Of a stretch of 34,062 nt of DNA, positions 1 through 8,090 are shown in pieces. The stretch is from GCA-020352575 sp041635475 (GTDB lineage: Bacteria > Actinomycetota > Acidimicrobiia > Spongiisociales > JAENVV01). How positions within the stretch are numbered: the first letter of the stretch is position 1; every line of letters starts with the position of its first letter. The notes below the pieces were generated by a model. The model saw only the letters and a list, made by a program, of their open reading frames with translations, made no database searches and had not been told where the DNA came from. Where the stretch lies: assembly GCA_041635475.1 (NCBI GenBank), contig JBFKVA010000018.1, positions 1 through 34,062 of the forward strand, read 5' to 3'. A program made the position numbers and the translations under genes.

Positions 1-50
1 ACCGCATTATGCAAGGTGCCGTGGGCTAACGCCAATATGAGCGTCGAGCC

Positions 51-168
51 ACGAGAGGACGAGGTACGAGAGGTGGGGGGCGAGAGGACGAGGTACGAGA
101 GGACGAGGTACGAGAGCACGAGGTACGAGAGGACGAGGGGCGAGAGGACGAGGGGCGAGAGGACGACG
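51..168. repeat. GTACGAG-type minisatellite, array 1
   Basis: Tandem array with a unit of about 15 bases, ACGAGAGGACGAGGT, itself an 8+7 doublet of an ACGAG(A)GG motif. Some copies have GTACGAG replaced by GGCGAG. It lies upstream of the NUDIX gene and continues into a G-rich tract at 168-183. A related array lies at 9641-9799. It can be read as an ORF with Arg-Thr-Arg-Tyr-Glu repeats, but this is most likely an artefact of the repeat. The rest of 1-206 shows no gene that I can support. Confidence 0.85.
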
Positions 169-206
169 GGTGGGTTGGGGGGGAGCGTGCCCGATAGGGT
201 CTGTCC

Positions 207-1046
207 GTGTCCATCGACCCCGCGGAGGTCCCGGTCTCGCCGGCGGCGACGGTGATCGTCGTCGACGATCGCCCCGAACTCCACGTCCTCATGGTGCGCC
301 GAACCGCCCGCACCGTGTTCGGGTCGGGGATGTGGGTCTTCCCCGGGGGCCGTGTCGACCCGGCCGACGCCGACTCGTTCGGTGGCCTCGTCGACGGCCT
401 CGACGACGCCGAGGCGTCAGCCCAGCTCCATCTGCCCGACGACGGGCTCTCGTTCTGGGTGGCCGCGGTCCGTGAGACGTTCGAGGAGTCCGGGATCCTC
501 CTGGCCCACCGAACCGGGGAACGCCAACCGATCCGCCTGGACGATCCGGTGGAGGCGGATCGCTTCGCCACGCATCGCGACCGCCTCAACCGAGGCGAGG
601 TGACACTCATCGAGATCGTGCGGGACGAGGACCTTCGCCTCGTCCTCGATGACGTCCACTACGTCGCCCAGTGGATCACCCCGATGGGGCCGCCGCGGCG
701 GTTCGACGCCCGTTTCTTCGTGACCCATCCCCCCGCCCACCAAGAGCCGTCACACGACGGGGGCGAGCTCATCGACTGGGACTGGGTCCGCCCGGCCACC
801 GCCCTCGCCCACCACGCTGCGGGCGCCTTCACGATGATGGGGCCGACGGTGCGGATGCTGCGGAACCTGGCGCTCTTCGACTCGGCCGAACGGGTCATGG
901 CCGTCGCCCGGTCGCAGGGCCCGTGGGAACGAGCCCGGGTGGTGTTCCACGACGAGGGCTACGACATCCTCATGCCCGGCGAACCGGGCTACGAAGCCGG
1001 TACCGAAGACCTCGAGCGAGGCTGGGTGCGGCTTCGACCCTCGTAG
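207..1046 (+). CDS. NUDIX hydrolase, NUDT19-like
   Basis: Probable NUDIX-fold pyrophosphohydrolase of 279 residues. The N-terminal part has a beta strand (TVIVVDD), an LMVRR strand and the WVFPGGRVDPAD segment. The catalytic helix appears as VRETFEESGILL at about residues 88-99, giving the RExxEExG half of the NUDIX box. About 45 residues separate the GG element from this helix. Such an insertion is typical of the NUDT19/RP2 group, whose characterised members hydrolyse CoA and acyl-CoA species; the substrate here is not shown. The start is GTG at 207, just after the repeat array. The gene ends one base before the stop of the convergent tryptophanase gene. A CoA-diphosphatase role would suit an acyl-CoA-rich region, but that is inference. 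Confidence 0.8.
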   Translation: MSIDPAEVPVSPAATVIVVDDRPELHVLMVRRTARTVFGSGMWVFPGGRVDPADADSFGGLVDGLDDAEASAQLHLPDDGLSFWVAAVRETFEESGILLAHRTGERQPIRLDDPVEADRFATHRDRLNRGEVTLIEIVRDEDLRLVLDDVHYVAQWITPMGPPRRFDARFFVTHPPAHQEPSHDGGELIDWDWVRPATALAHHAAGAFTMMGPTVRMLRNLALFDSAERVMAVARSQGPWERARVVFHDEGYDILMPGEPGYEAGTEDLERGWVRLRPS

Positions 1047-1047
1047 G

Positions 1048-2424
1048 TCAGACGTACTCGAAGCGGGCGGTGAAGTGCCGGAGCCACGGCGCCTGGGACG
1101 TGATCCGTAGCCCCCGCAGGTGGGGTGCCCGTTCGGCCACGTCGACGATCACCTCGCCGACGTAGTCGATGTGGCTCTGGGTGTAGGTGCGGCGGGGCAC
1201 GGCCAGGCGCACGAGGTCCATGGCGGCCGGCTCGTCGGGCTGGCCCTCCCGCACCCGGCCGAACATGACGGTCCCGATCTCCACTCCCCGGATGCCGCCG
1301 TCGAGGTACAACTCGATGGCGAGCGACTGGGCCGGGTACTCATGGGGCGGGATGTGGGGAAGCAACGCCCGGGCGTCGATGTAGATGGCATGGCCCCCGG
1401 CCGGCTGCACGATCGGCACCCCGGCGGCGGTCACCTTCTCCCCGAGGTACGCCGTCGACCGGATCCGATACCGCAGGTAGTCCTCCCGCACGACTTCTTC
1501 GAGGCCGACCGCGATCGCCTCCAGGTCGTACCCGGCCAGCCCACCGTAGGTCGGGAAGCCTTCGGTGAGGATGAGCAGGTTGCGGCAGTCCCGGGATATG
1601 TCGGGATCGTTGAGTGCCAGGAACCCTCCGATGTTGGAGAGGCCGTCCTTCTTGGCCGACATCGTGCACCCGTCGGCCAGGGCGAACATCTCCTGGGCGA
1701 TCTCCTTGGGGGTCTTCTCGGCGTACCCGTCTTCGCGGGTCTTGACGAACCAGGCGTTCTCGGCGAAGCGGGCCGCATCGAGGTACAGCGGAAGCCCGAA
1801 CTCGTCGCACACCGCCCGCACCTCCCGCAGGTTGGCCATCGACACCGGCTGGCCCCCGCCGGAGTTGTTGGTGATCGTCATCATCACCAGTGGCACCCGG
1901 TCGACGCCCACCTCGGTGATCGTCGCTCGCAGGGCTTCGACGTCCATGTCGCCCTTGAAGGGGCCGATGAACTGGGGATCCCTTCCCTCGGCCTTCACGA
2001 GGTCGCGCGCTTCGGCCCCCTGGTACTCGACGTTGGCCCGGGTGGTGTCGAAGTGGGTGTTGTTGGGAACGACGTCACCGGCCCCCACCATCACCTGGAA
2101 GAGAATCCGTTCCGCGGCCCGACCCTGGTGGGTGGGGATGATCTCGGAGAACCCGGTGAGGTCCTTCACGGCGTCCTCGAACCGGAAGAACGAACGGCTA
2201 CCGGCGTACGACTCGTCGCCCACCATCATCCCCGCCCACTGGCGGGCGGACATCGCCCCGGTGCCCGAATCGGTGAGGAGGTCGATGATCACATCGCTGG
2301 CGTGCAGGCCGAAGAGGTTGAGCCCGGCCTGGTCCAGGGCCGCCTCTCGCTGTTCCCGGTCGGGGAAGTCGACCGCTTGGACACTGTGGATCTTGAACGG
2401 CTCGATGATGGTGCGATACGGCAT
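1048..2424 (-). CDS. tnaA: Tryptophanase (beta-eliminating lyase)
   Basis: PLP-dependent beta-eliminating lyase of 458 residues, the usual length for tryptophanase and tyrosine phenol-lyase. Family hallmarks are IDLLTDSGTGAMS (about 47-59), PTHQGRAAE (97-105), GGQPVSMANL (190-199), ARFAENAWF (218-226) and the PLP-lysine motif MSAKKD (Lys258/259). Two specificity positions favour tryptophanase. FDTT near residue 125 carries the Asp found in tryptophanases, where tyrosine phenol-lyase has Thr. GVEIG near residue 380 has a hydrophobic residue where tyrosine phenol-lyase has the substrate-binding Arg. The predicted reaction is L-tryptophan to indole, pyruvate and ammonia. I see no TnaC-like leader upstream. 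It is transcribed alone, after the hairpin at 2443-2497. Confidence 0.85.
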   Translation of the reverse strand: MPYRTIIEPFKIHSVQAVDFPDREQREAALDQAGLNLFGLHASDVIIDLLTDSGTGAMSARQWAGMMVGDESYAGSRSFFRFEDAVKDLTGFSEIIPTHQGRAAERILFQVMVGAGDVVPNNTHFDTTRANVEYQGAEARDLVKAEGRDPQFIGPFKGDMDVEALRATITEVGVDRVPLVMMTITNNSGGGQPVSMANLREVRAVCDEFGLPLYLDAARFAENAWFVKTREDGYAEKTPKEIAQEMFALADGCTMSAKKDGLSNIGGFLALNDPDISRDCRNLLILTEGFPTYGGLAGYDLEAIAVGLEEVVREDYLRYRIRSTAYLGEKVTAAGVPIVQPAGGHAIYIDARALLPHIPPHEYPAQSLAIELYLDGGIRGVEIGTVMFGRVREGQPDEPAAMDLVRLAVPRRTYTQSHIDYVGEVIVDVAERAPHLRGLRITSQAPWLRHFTARFEYV

Positions 2425-2442
2425 GAGCTGAGCCTACGCAGA

Positions 2443-2497
2443 CGGTTTTCCCACGGCGCTTGTCCGCCTGGGCCGGACAACGCACGTGGGAAAACCG
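2443..2497 (-). terminator. Large two-part hairpin behind the tad operon
   Basis: Perfect 13-base inverted repeat (2443-2455 against 2485-2497, CGGTTTTCCCACG and its complement) enclosing a second 7-base inverted repeat (2460-2466 against 2474-2480, TTGTCCG and its complement). The two stems are separated by a symmetric 4x4 mismatch and capped by a 7-base loop. It begins seven bases after the stop of the last tad gene and ends about 20 bases before the tnaA start. No clear U-tract follows, so a terminator is plausible but not certain. A palindromic repeat element or an mRNA structure acting on tnaA are alternatives. Confidence 0.5.
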
Positions 2498-2504
2498 GGT
2501 TGCA

Positions 2505-2912
2505 TCACGGATACACCCGGGGCGCCGCCGTGGCCCGGCCCCTCACCAGCACCCGGTCCTCCTCGGGGAGCAGCAGGCCGAGGAGGCCGAGTTCGACGCT
2601 TCCGGCCAGCACCACCCGGATCTCACCCGGATCGATCGTCACCGACGTCGACTCCACCGGCCCGGCCGAAGCAACCACCTCGACCGCCCGCTGTCGCGCC
2701 TCCGCCGGTTCAAGCGCGATCTCGCCGGTCTGCCGGTAGTGGGCCTCGTCGAGGGCACCGGCCCCGGCCACGGCGGCGGCGTCGGCGATGACCTCGAGAC
2801 GATGCTTCTCGTCGAGGACCCGCCACATGTCGAGGACGAGACCGCCGAGGCCGAGGACCACCATGACGAGGCCGAGGATCCAGATCGTGACCGAGCCGCG
2901 ATCCGCCCTCAC
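2505..2912 (-). CDS. TadG-like pilus assembly protein
   Basis: Protein of 135 residues with a short cytoplasmic N-terminus (VRADRGSVTIW), one long hydrophobic helix at about residues 8-27 and then a predicted external domain beginning LDEKHRLEVIADAAAVAGAGAL. This matches the N-terminal module of TadG-like Flp-pilus proteins (DRGS...hydrophobic...D...R.....ADAAALAGA). It lacks the long C-terminal von Willebrand-like domain of full TadG. Start GTG at 2912 overlaps the stop of the preceding TadE-like gene (GTGA). It is the last gene of the tad operon and probably a minor pilin or membrane-anchored pilus assembly component. Confidence 0.75.
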   Translation of the reverse strand: MRADRGSVTIWILGLVMVVLGLGGLVLDMWRVLDEKHRLEVIADAAAVAGAGALDEAHYRQTGEIALEPAEARQRAVEVVASAGPVESTSVTIDPGEIRVVLAGSVELGLLGLLLPEEDRVLVRGRATAAPRVYP

Positions 2913-3325
2913 GGGAGGCTCCGATAGGGATCGACCGGCGTCGTCGCCCTGCCCCGAACCCAGCGGGCACCGAACGAACCGACCCCCGGAAGGTCGACGG
3001 CGGGAACGAGGATCTCCACCTCCACGACCACCCGCCTGTCCCGCGTCAAGGGAAGGCACGAGCCCGCATCGGGACACAGGCGGACGTGCACCACGTCGTA
3101 GGCGCGGGTGGACGCCACCTCGACGGCGTGGGCGCGGGCGGACGCCTCCGACTCGGCTGTTCCCGGGCCGGTGGCAACGATGCGGCCTGCCGCCTGGGCG
3201 GCGGCGACCGCCGTCGTCCGGGCCGACACCCACGCCGGGGCCACGAGGACCGCCACGGCCAGCGGAAGGAGCAGGAGTCCGATGCCGGCGGCCAACTCGA
3301 CCGTCGCCCCTCCCCGGTCGCTCAC
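2909..3325 (-). CDS. TadE-like minor pilin
   Basis: Protein of 138 residues. The N-terminus VSDRGGATVELAAG is followed by a hydrophobic helix (IGLLLLPLAVAVLVAPAWV). This is the TadE pattern of a short basic leader, a prepilin-like segment with Glu five residues after the second Gly, and one transmembrane helix. The rest contains a Cys pair (LCPDAGSC) and beta-rich sequence. The GTG start at 3325 overlaps the stop of the upstream TadE-like gene, and the end overlaps the downstream TadG-like start. It probably acts as a pseudopilin in initiation or anchoring of the Flp pilus. Confidence 0.72.
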   Translation of the reverse strand: MSDRGGATVELAAGIGLLLLPLAVAVLVAPAWVSARTTAVAAAQAAGRIVATGPGTAESEASARAHAVEVASTRAYDVVHVRLCPDAGSCLPLTRDRRVVVEVEILVPAVDLPGVGSFGARWVRGRATTPVDPYRSLP

Positions 3326-3708
3326 GGAATCACCTCGCGAGGACGGGCCGAGACCACGTGGACCTCCCAGTCGGGGACCCCCGGCAGCCACGCGTCCCAG
3401 GTGGCAGAAGCCTCGGCCCGCACCGTCACGGCGTCCCGCGAACACGTCAGCTCGACCAGATCTCCGCGACTGCCCCCGAGCACGTCATCCAGCCACTGGC
3501 CGGCGGCCGCCTCGCAGTCACCGTCGTCGGCGCCGATCCGCGCTCCCGCCCGGGTTCCAGCCTCGAGGGCGGAGCGGACGGACCCCGTTGCATACTGGAC
3601 GACCGCCACATCGAGGAGGCCGGCGGTGAACAGCAGCGCCAGGGCTGCTGCTGCGACGAACTCGACGGTCGTGAACCCACGGTCCCCGGCCCGCCCGGGG
3701 TGGCTCAC
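3322..3708 (-). CDS. TadE-like pseudopilin
   Basis: Second TadE-like protein, 128 residues from the GTG at 3708. The segment DRGFTTVEFVAAAALALLFTA is the classic TadE prepilin-like motif (GxxTVEF plus a hydrophobic helix). It is followed by a YATGSVRSALEAGTRAGARIG helix common to TadE/F proteins and an external domain with Cys residues (DGDCEA, ELTCS). An upstream GTG at 3738 would add ten residues but overlap the flp stop; neither start has a clear ribosome binding site. It follows flp by about 10 bases and overlaps the next TadE-like gene by four. Confidence 0.72.
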   Translation of the reverse strand: MSHPGRAGDRGFTTVEFVAAAALALLFTAGLLDVAVVQYATGSVRSALEAGTRAGARIGADDGDCEAAAGQWLDDVLGGSRGDLVELTCSRDAVTVRAEASATWDAWLPGVPDWEVHVVSARPREVIP

Positions 3709-3718
3709 CGCGGCGCGT

Positions 3719-3886
3719 CTAGCCGAGGACCTGCCCACGAATCCACGACACGACGTCGACCCCCAACTGCTGGAGAACGGCCCAGATCGCCACGAGGGCA
3801 GCGATGGCCAGGGCCGCGTTCCCCAACAACTCGGCGGTGCTCAACCCGCGGTCGTCGTCTCTCAGTTGTCGCAGGATCTCCTGCAT
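3719..3886 (-). CDS. flp: Flp-type pilin
   Basis: Short protein of 55 residues starting MQEILRQLRDDDRG. Next comes the predicted prepilin peptidase site after Gly14 (RG|LSTAE, with the conserved Glu at +5) and a hydrophobic helix (about 20-43), ending SWIRGQVLG. Size, charge and cleavage motif match Flp/Fap pilins, the major subunit of Tad pili. The residue after the conserved Glu is Leu, where classic Flp pilins have Tyr. An AGGAG-rich ribosome binding site precedes the ATG. No prepilin peptidase (TadV/CpaA) gene is in this window. Confidence 0.82.
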   Translation of the reverse strand: MQEILRQLRDDDRGLSTAELLGNAALAIAALVAIWAVLQQLGVDVVSWIRGQVLG

Positions 3887-3905
3887 CTCTCCTTCTCCTT
3901 TCGGG

Positions 3906-4844
3906 TCAGAAACTCCCCAGCACGATGCGAGGGAGAGGGGCGGCGATGAACAACAGAAGCACCGGTGCCATGAGCCCGATCGTCGGGATGAGCATTGCGG
4001 CGCGTCGCTTGACGGCGCGGCGCCGCATCGTTTCCCGCCGGGCCTTGCGCACTTCGTCGGCCAGGTCGAGGAGAACACCCCCGAGGTCCGCTCCCCGATC
4101 CCCGGCGGTGGCCAGGGCGGCGTAGGTGCGGGCGCAATAGGGCTCGGGGGTCCGCTGGGCGAGGTGGTCGAGCGCCTCGTCGAGGGGCAGCCCGGCCCTC
4201 ACCATGCGCATTCCCTCACGCAGTTCGAGGGCGACGTCGCCCCGCAGGCGGGCCACGAGCTCGTTGATGCCCTGGCCGATGCCGCCCCCGGACCTCACGC
4301 GGAGCGCCAGCAACTGGTTGACCGTGTAGATCTCGATGCGCATCCGGGAACGCCGGCGCTCGATCGCTCGATCGAGCCGCCCTCGCTGCCGGGTCGACCC
4401 GACGATGGTCCCGAGGACGGCCAGCAGCACGACGCCTCCCCCACCAACACCCAGGACGCCTCCCCCGACCCACCCGACCAGCCCGCCCAGCCCGGTCGCG
4501 AGCAGTTGACGGCCCCGGTAGGCGGCCACCAGTCGATGCTCGGGCAGCCCGGGGAAGAGCCCCGCCTGGGTGATCCGCAGGCGGAGGACCGTTTCGGGCT
4601 CGGCATCCACCACCGCGCTCAGGGCCCGGCCCATCGCGACAACAAGTGGCCAGAAGACGGCCTTGAATCCCTCGCGCCTGTCCTGGGCCCAGTCCTCGGG
4701 GGCTCCCAGGGCGGCCCTGGCCCCGGGGGCGTACGGCCGGACCCTGGTGGCCAGCCGCCGCGGAGGACGGATGAGGACGAACGCCCCTCCCGAGCAGGCA
4801 GCACCCACGATGAGCGACGTCACGATGTCCCGGCCGTCGATCAT
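3906..4844 (-). CDS. tadC: TadC-like pilus assembly membrane protein
   Basis: Membrane protein of 312 residues with N-terminal (IVTSLIVGAACSGGAFVLI), central (LVGWVGGGVLGVGGGGVVLLAVLGTIVG) and C-terminal (MLIPTIGLMAPVLLLFIAAPL) hydrophobic segments. These flank a cytoplasmic T2SSF (GspF) domain at about 165-275. In it are a QLLALRVRSGGGIGQGINEL helix and the second half-domain ARTYAALATAGDRGADLGGVLLDLADEVRKARR. It is the inner-membrane platform partner of TadB. The ATG at 4844 overlaps the tadB stop (ATGA) with GGGAGG upstream. A longer upstream reading in the same frame is a shadow of tadB. Confidence 0.85.
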   Translation of the reverse strand: MIDGRDIVTSLIVGAACSGGAFVLIRPPRRLATRVRPYAPGARAALGAPEDWAQDRREGFKAVFWPLVVAMGRALSAVVDAEPETVLRLRITQAGLFPGLPEHRLVAAYRGRQLLATGLGGLVGWVGGGVLGVGGGGVVLLAVLGTIVGSTRQRGRLDRAIERRRSRMRIEIYTVNQLLALRVRSGGGIGQGINELVARLRGDVALELREGMRMVRAGLPLDEALDHLAQRTPEPYCARTYAALATAGDRGADLGGVLLDLADEVRKARRETMRRRAVKRRAAMLIPTIGLMAPVLLLFIAAPLPRIVLGSF

Positions 4845-5701
4845 GTCCACCCTCCCAGCACGCGTTCTTCGATCTCGTCCCGCCCGAGGTGTTCGGCGAT
4901 GACCACGCCCACCCCCGAGACGAGGCCGCCGATGGCGATCACGACGGCACCGCCGGCCGAGGAGTAGAAGTCGCGGAAGTCGCCCGGGGTGGCGCACAGG
5001 AACACGAGGACGAGCCACGGCAGGACGAACACCGCCCTGGCGTTGATCTTCTGTTCGAGTACCTCCGACCGCAACTGCTCGGCGGCCCACAGATCCGAGG
5101 TGGTCGCGTCGGCCAGGTCGGCCAGGACGCCCGGGACGCTGGCTCCCCCTCGCTCGTGGGCGAGGCGCAGGACCTCGATCACCCGGTCGGAGATGGGGTC
5201 CGCCAGGCGCTCCCTGACCGCGTCGAGCGCCGGGATGACACCCACGGCCCGGGCCATCGCCGGGTACCCCTCGAACGCCTCCCGCAGAGCGTGGGGGCCC
5301 GAGTCGGCGAGCCGATCGAGCGAACGGGCAAGCGACATTCCTGACTGGAGCGAGGCGACGACGTCCCGGACTCCATCCGGCCACGCCGCCACCGTCTCCC
5401 GGTGCCGGCGTCGGCGCAGGCGGTCGTGGTAGACGAACGGGATGAAGGATGCGCCCGCGGCCGGGGGAAGGGCCATCGTGACGACCCCCGTGACCGCGAA
5501 TACGAGGACGAAGGTCGCGCTGGCACACGCCCCGACGAGCGCCAGGAACCGGGCCGGGCTCATCTCGAGATCACTCTGGGCGAGCCACGTGCGCATCCGG
5601 GGCGGTCGTGGCGCGGTCGCGGCCCTGACGGCGGATCGTCGCCACGCATGGAAGACGAGCGCCACCCAGAGCCCGGTCATCGCAGCCGCCACACCCGTCA
5701 T
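4841..5701 (-). CDS. tadB: TadB-like pilus assembly membrane protein
   Basis: Protein of 286 residues with an N-terminal membrane helix, a second membrane pair near 52-90 (LVGACASATFVLVFAVTGVV) and a T2SSF domain. That domain is seen as WPDGVRDVVASLQSGMSLARSLDRLA and later LRLAHERGGASVPGVLADLA. C-terminal helices are FVLPWLVLVFLCATPG and VVIAIGGLVSGVGVVIAEHL. This is the usual TadB topology and length. It forms the inner-membrane platform with TadC and is thought to be driven by the CpaF ATPase. Start and stop overlap both neighbours by four bases, indicating translational coupling. Confidence 0.87.
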   Translation of the reverse strand: MTGVAAAMTGLWVALVFHAWRRSAVRAATAPRPPRMRTWLAQSDLEMSPARFLALVGACASATFVLVFAVTGVVTMALPPAAGASFIPFVYHDRLRRRRHRETVAAWPDGVRDVVASLQSGMSLARSLDRLADSGPHALREAFEGYPAMARAVGVIPALDAVRERLADPISDRVIEVLRLAHERGGASVPGVLADLADATTSDLWAAEQLRSEVLEQKINARAVFVLPWLVLVFLCATPGDFRDFYSSAGGAVVIAIGGLVSGVGVVIAEHLGRDEIEERVLGGWT

Positions 5702-6957
5702 CCGTCGTCACCCCTCAGCGCCGCGCCCACCGCTCCGCTCCGGCCGTCTCGCTCGATTCGCTCGATGAGACCTGCCGGCGGGAGGGCGCCGGTCCATCGA
5801 AGGGCCCCGACCGCATCGCGGACGAAGATCGGCTCGGTCGTGAAGTCGTCCCCGATCGGTGGCACGACGGCCAGGATCTCGGCCACCCGGCGAACGATCG
5901 TGCCCTCGGGGGTGGTCTGGCGCGAGAGGTGGACGACGAGGTCGAGGCACGTTGCGAACACCTTGCGGACGATCGGTTCGGTCACGTTCTCGCCTGCCAT
6001 GAGAGCGGCATTGACGATGGCGGTGAGGGCCTCCCGGGCCGAGTTGGCGTGAACGGTGCACAGGAAGCCGCATCCCGCGTTCACCGCTCGGGTCAATTCG
6101 AATGCCTCGGGGCCACGAACCTCACCGACGACGATGCGGTCCGGTCGCATGGCGAGAACCGTCTTGACGAGCATTCGCAGGTCTATCTCCCCCGACCCGT
6201 CGAGCGACGCCGGTCGTGCCTCGTAGTAGGACCCGTGGAGCAGGGGAGCGGAGAGCTCGCGCACCTCCTCACAGCAGCGCAGGCAGTGGGTCGAAGGGGC
6301 GGCATCGATGAGCGCACTCAGGAGCGAGGTCTTGCCGGCCCCGGGCTGGCCGCTGACGAGCACGGACGTGTCGGCCTGCATGGCCAGGTGGAGGAAGGCG
6401 GCCGCCGTCGTGGTCAGCGACCCGAGACGCACCAAGGCGTCGAGGCTCAGGCGCCGAAGGGCGTACTTGCGAATCGTCACCGAGAGCTCATCGGAGATGG
6501 GCGGCGTCACGGCGGTGAGCCGCGCGGTCCCGCCCAGGACCCGGGCCTGCACCATGGGGCTCGAGGCGTCGAGCCGGCGATCCGACTCGGCCAGGAGCTG
6601 GTCGACCACGTGGCGGTTCTCTTCTTCCGTGGTCGGAACCTCGAGCGGACGAAGCGTCCCTCCCCCATCGATGAACCTGACCCCGGCTCCCTCGATGAAC
6701 ACCTCCTCGATGTCCGGGCGGCGCAGGAGGTCGGTGAGGGGTCCGTACTCGAGGATCGATCGCAGGACCCGGTCGAGCATCTCGCCGGGGTCCCGCAACG
6801 CCTTCACTTCCCCGACATGGGCCTTGGTCTGGTAGCCGTCGACGGCCTCCCTGATGATCGCCGTCACCTCGTCGGGGGCCAGCGTGGGATCCACCCGCCG
6901 CTCCTCGATGACGGCCAGCGACCGATGGCGGATCTCGTGGTACGCGGAGGCCCTCAT
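5698..6957 (-). CDS. cpaF: CpaF/TadA secretion ATPase
   Basis: GspE/VirB11-type ATPase of 419 residues. Visible elements are the N-terminal domain with YGPLTDLLRRPDIEEVFIEG (71-90), the Walker A motif SGQPGAGKTS (202-211), an acidic segment CCEEVRELSAP (228-238), Walker B RIVVGEVRGPEA (274-285) and the His box FLCTVHANS (298-306). It should power assembly of the Flp pilus from the cytoplasmic face. The start chosen is the ATG at 6957, which overlaps the cpaE stop; a GTG/TTG-type start four codons earlier is possible. Confidence 0.92.
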   Translation of the reverse strand: MRASAYHEIRHRSLAVIEERRVDPTLAPDEVTAIIREAVDGYQTKAHVGEVKALRDPGEMLDRVLRSILEYGPLTDLLRRPDIEEVFIEGAGVRFIDGGGTLRPLEVPTTEEENRHVVDQLLAESDRRLDASSPMVQARVLGGTARLTAVTPPISDELSVTIRKYALRRLSLDALVRLGSLTTTAAAFLHLAMQADTSVLVSGQPGAGKTSLLSALIDAAPSTHCLRCCEEVRELSAPLLHGSYYEARPASLDGSGEIDLRMLVKTVLAMRPDRIVVGEVRGPEAFELTRAVNAGCGFLCTVHANSAREALTAIVNAALMAGENVTEPIVRKVFATCLDLVVHLSRQTTPEGTIVRRVAEILAVVPPIGDDFTTEPIFVRDAVGALRWTGALPPAGLIERIERDGRSGAVGAALRGDDG

Positions 6958-8090
6958 CCACCCACCCACTGCTGCGTGGCCCGCGCCGTCGCCCGGACGA
7001 ACGGTCCGCCCTTGACGGTCCGACCGTCCCAGCCGGCCCGGCGCACCCGGTCGTCGCCCGGCAGGAAGTCGACCGAGATCGGGTTGATGACCCGGCCCAC
7101 CTCACGCTCGATCTCGGCACGCGCAAACGCCGATCGGGGAGCCGTGTTGAAGAGCACCGCCGGCCGCTCGACGCCGCACGAACGGGCGACCGCGGCCCAC
7201 TCGAAGAGCCGGCTGACCCCCACCGGGGTCGCCACCGACACTGCCACGACGGTATCGGCCTCCTCGAGCATCTGCCGGGTGGCTGCGAGTGGACTCCGTT
7301 CATGGGGGCCCGACCGGGCTGGGACGCCGGCAGGAAGGTTGACGATGGTGTCCCCAAAGCGTCGGAGGTCAGCCAGGAGGTCCACGAGGTCGCCAGCCGA
7401 AAGGTCGCGCCAGTCCGAGGCGGACGCCAGCCCGGGCAGGACTCGAAAGCCCTCTGGGAGCACATGGAGTTCCCCTTCGAGTTGGGTCACGGTCGCTCGA
7501 CGCGCCCCGAGGGCCGACCGCACGTTGGGCAAGAGCCGGAGACCCAGGCGCTGGGCGATAGACGGCGACACCGTGTCGAGGTCAACGAGGATGGCCTCGC
7601 CCGGCCACGCCCCGGCGATGGCGATGGCGATCTCGGTCGCCCCCACCCCACCCGAGCATCCCATCACCGCTAGCAGACGGCCGCTGGGCCCCGGGGCCGA
7701 AGGGGCGAGGTCGCCAGGCGGAACCGAGGGCCGGGGACCGGAGCGACCGACGGCTGTCGCGCATTCGATGAACTCCTCCGGCGTTGCCGTCCCCGAGACG
7801 GTGTCGGCAACACCCAGTCGCTCCACCCACTCCCGGGCATCGGCGTGGTGGTCCGCGTCCACGACCGCGACGACCCCTCGTCCCTGGCGGGCCAGGTCCT
7901 GGACGAGGCGGCGGTCCAGGAAGGAACACGTGTCGTCGATGAACAGAACGTCGTACTCCTGGTCGAGCGCATCCCGGGTCCCGATGACCCGGACCCGGAC
8001 CCGCGCTCCGCCATGGTCGAGCGTGTGCCGGTGGAGCCGGTCGGCCCAGGGACGGGCGGACACCGCCAACCCCAGCTCGAGCTCACGCAT
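6954..8090 (-). CDS. cpaE: CpaE/TadZ-like localisation ATPase
   Basis: MinD/ParA-related protein of 378 residues. An N-terminal receiver-like region (VRVIGTRDALDQEYDVLFIDD) is followed by a ParA-type domain with GCSGGVGATEIAIAIA and ILVDLDTVSPSIAQRLGL. The P-loop lysine is replaced by Ala (GGVGATE), a deviation common in the TadZ/CpaE group, so ATP hydrolysis may be weak or absent. The family positions the Tad machine at the cell pole. The ATG at 8090 has a strong GGAGGAGGA eight bases upstream. The gene overlaps cpaB by eight bases and cpaF by four. Confidence 0.82.
   Translation of the reverse strand: MRELELGLAVSARPWADRLHRHTLDHGGARVRVRVIGTRDALDQEYDVLFIDDTCSFLDRRLVQDLARQGRGVVAVVDADHHADAREWVERLGVADTVSGTATPEEFIECATAVGRSGPRPSVPPGDLAPSAPGPSGRLLAVMGCSGGVGATEIAIAIAGAWPGEAILVDLDTVSPSIAQRLGLRLLPNVRSALGARRATVTQLEGELHVLPEGFRVLPGLASASDWRDLSAGDLVDLLADLRRFGDTIVNLPAGVPARSGPHERSPLAATRQMLEEADTVVAVSVATPVGVSRLFEWAAVARSCGVERPAVLFNTAPRSAFARAEIEREVGRVINPISVDFLPGDDRVRRAGWDGRTVKGGPFVRATARATQQWVGG

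Noticed and set aside
51..168. Possible CRISPR array
   Set aside because: The units are contiguous short tandem repeats without unique spacers of constant length, and no cas genes are nearby.
1048..2424. Tyrosine phenol-lyase instead of tryptophanase
   Set aside because: The FDTT aspartate and the hydrophobic residue in GVEIG match tryptophanase; tyrosine phenol-lyase has Thr and Arg at these sites.
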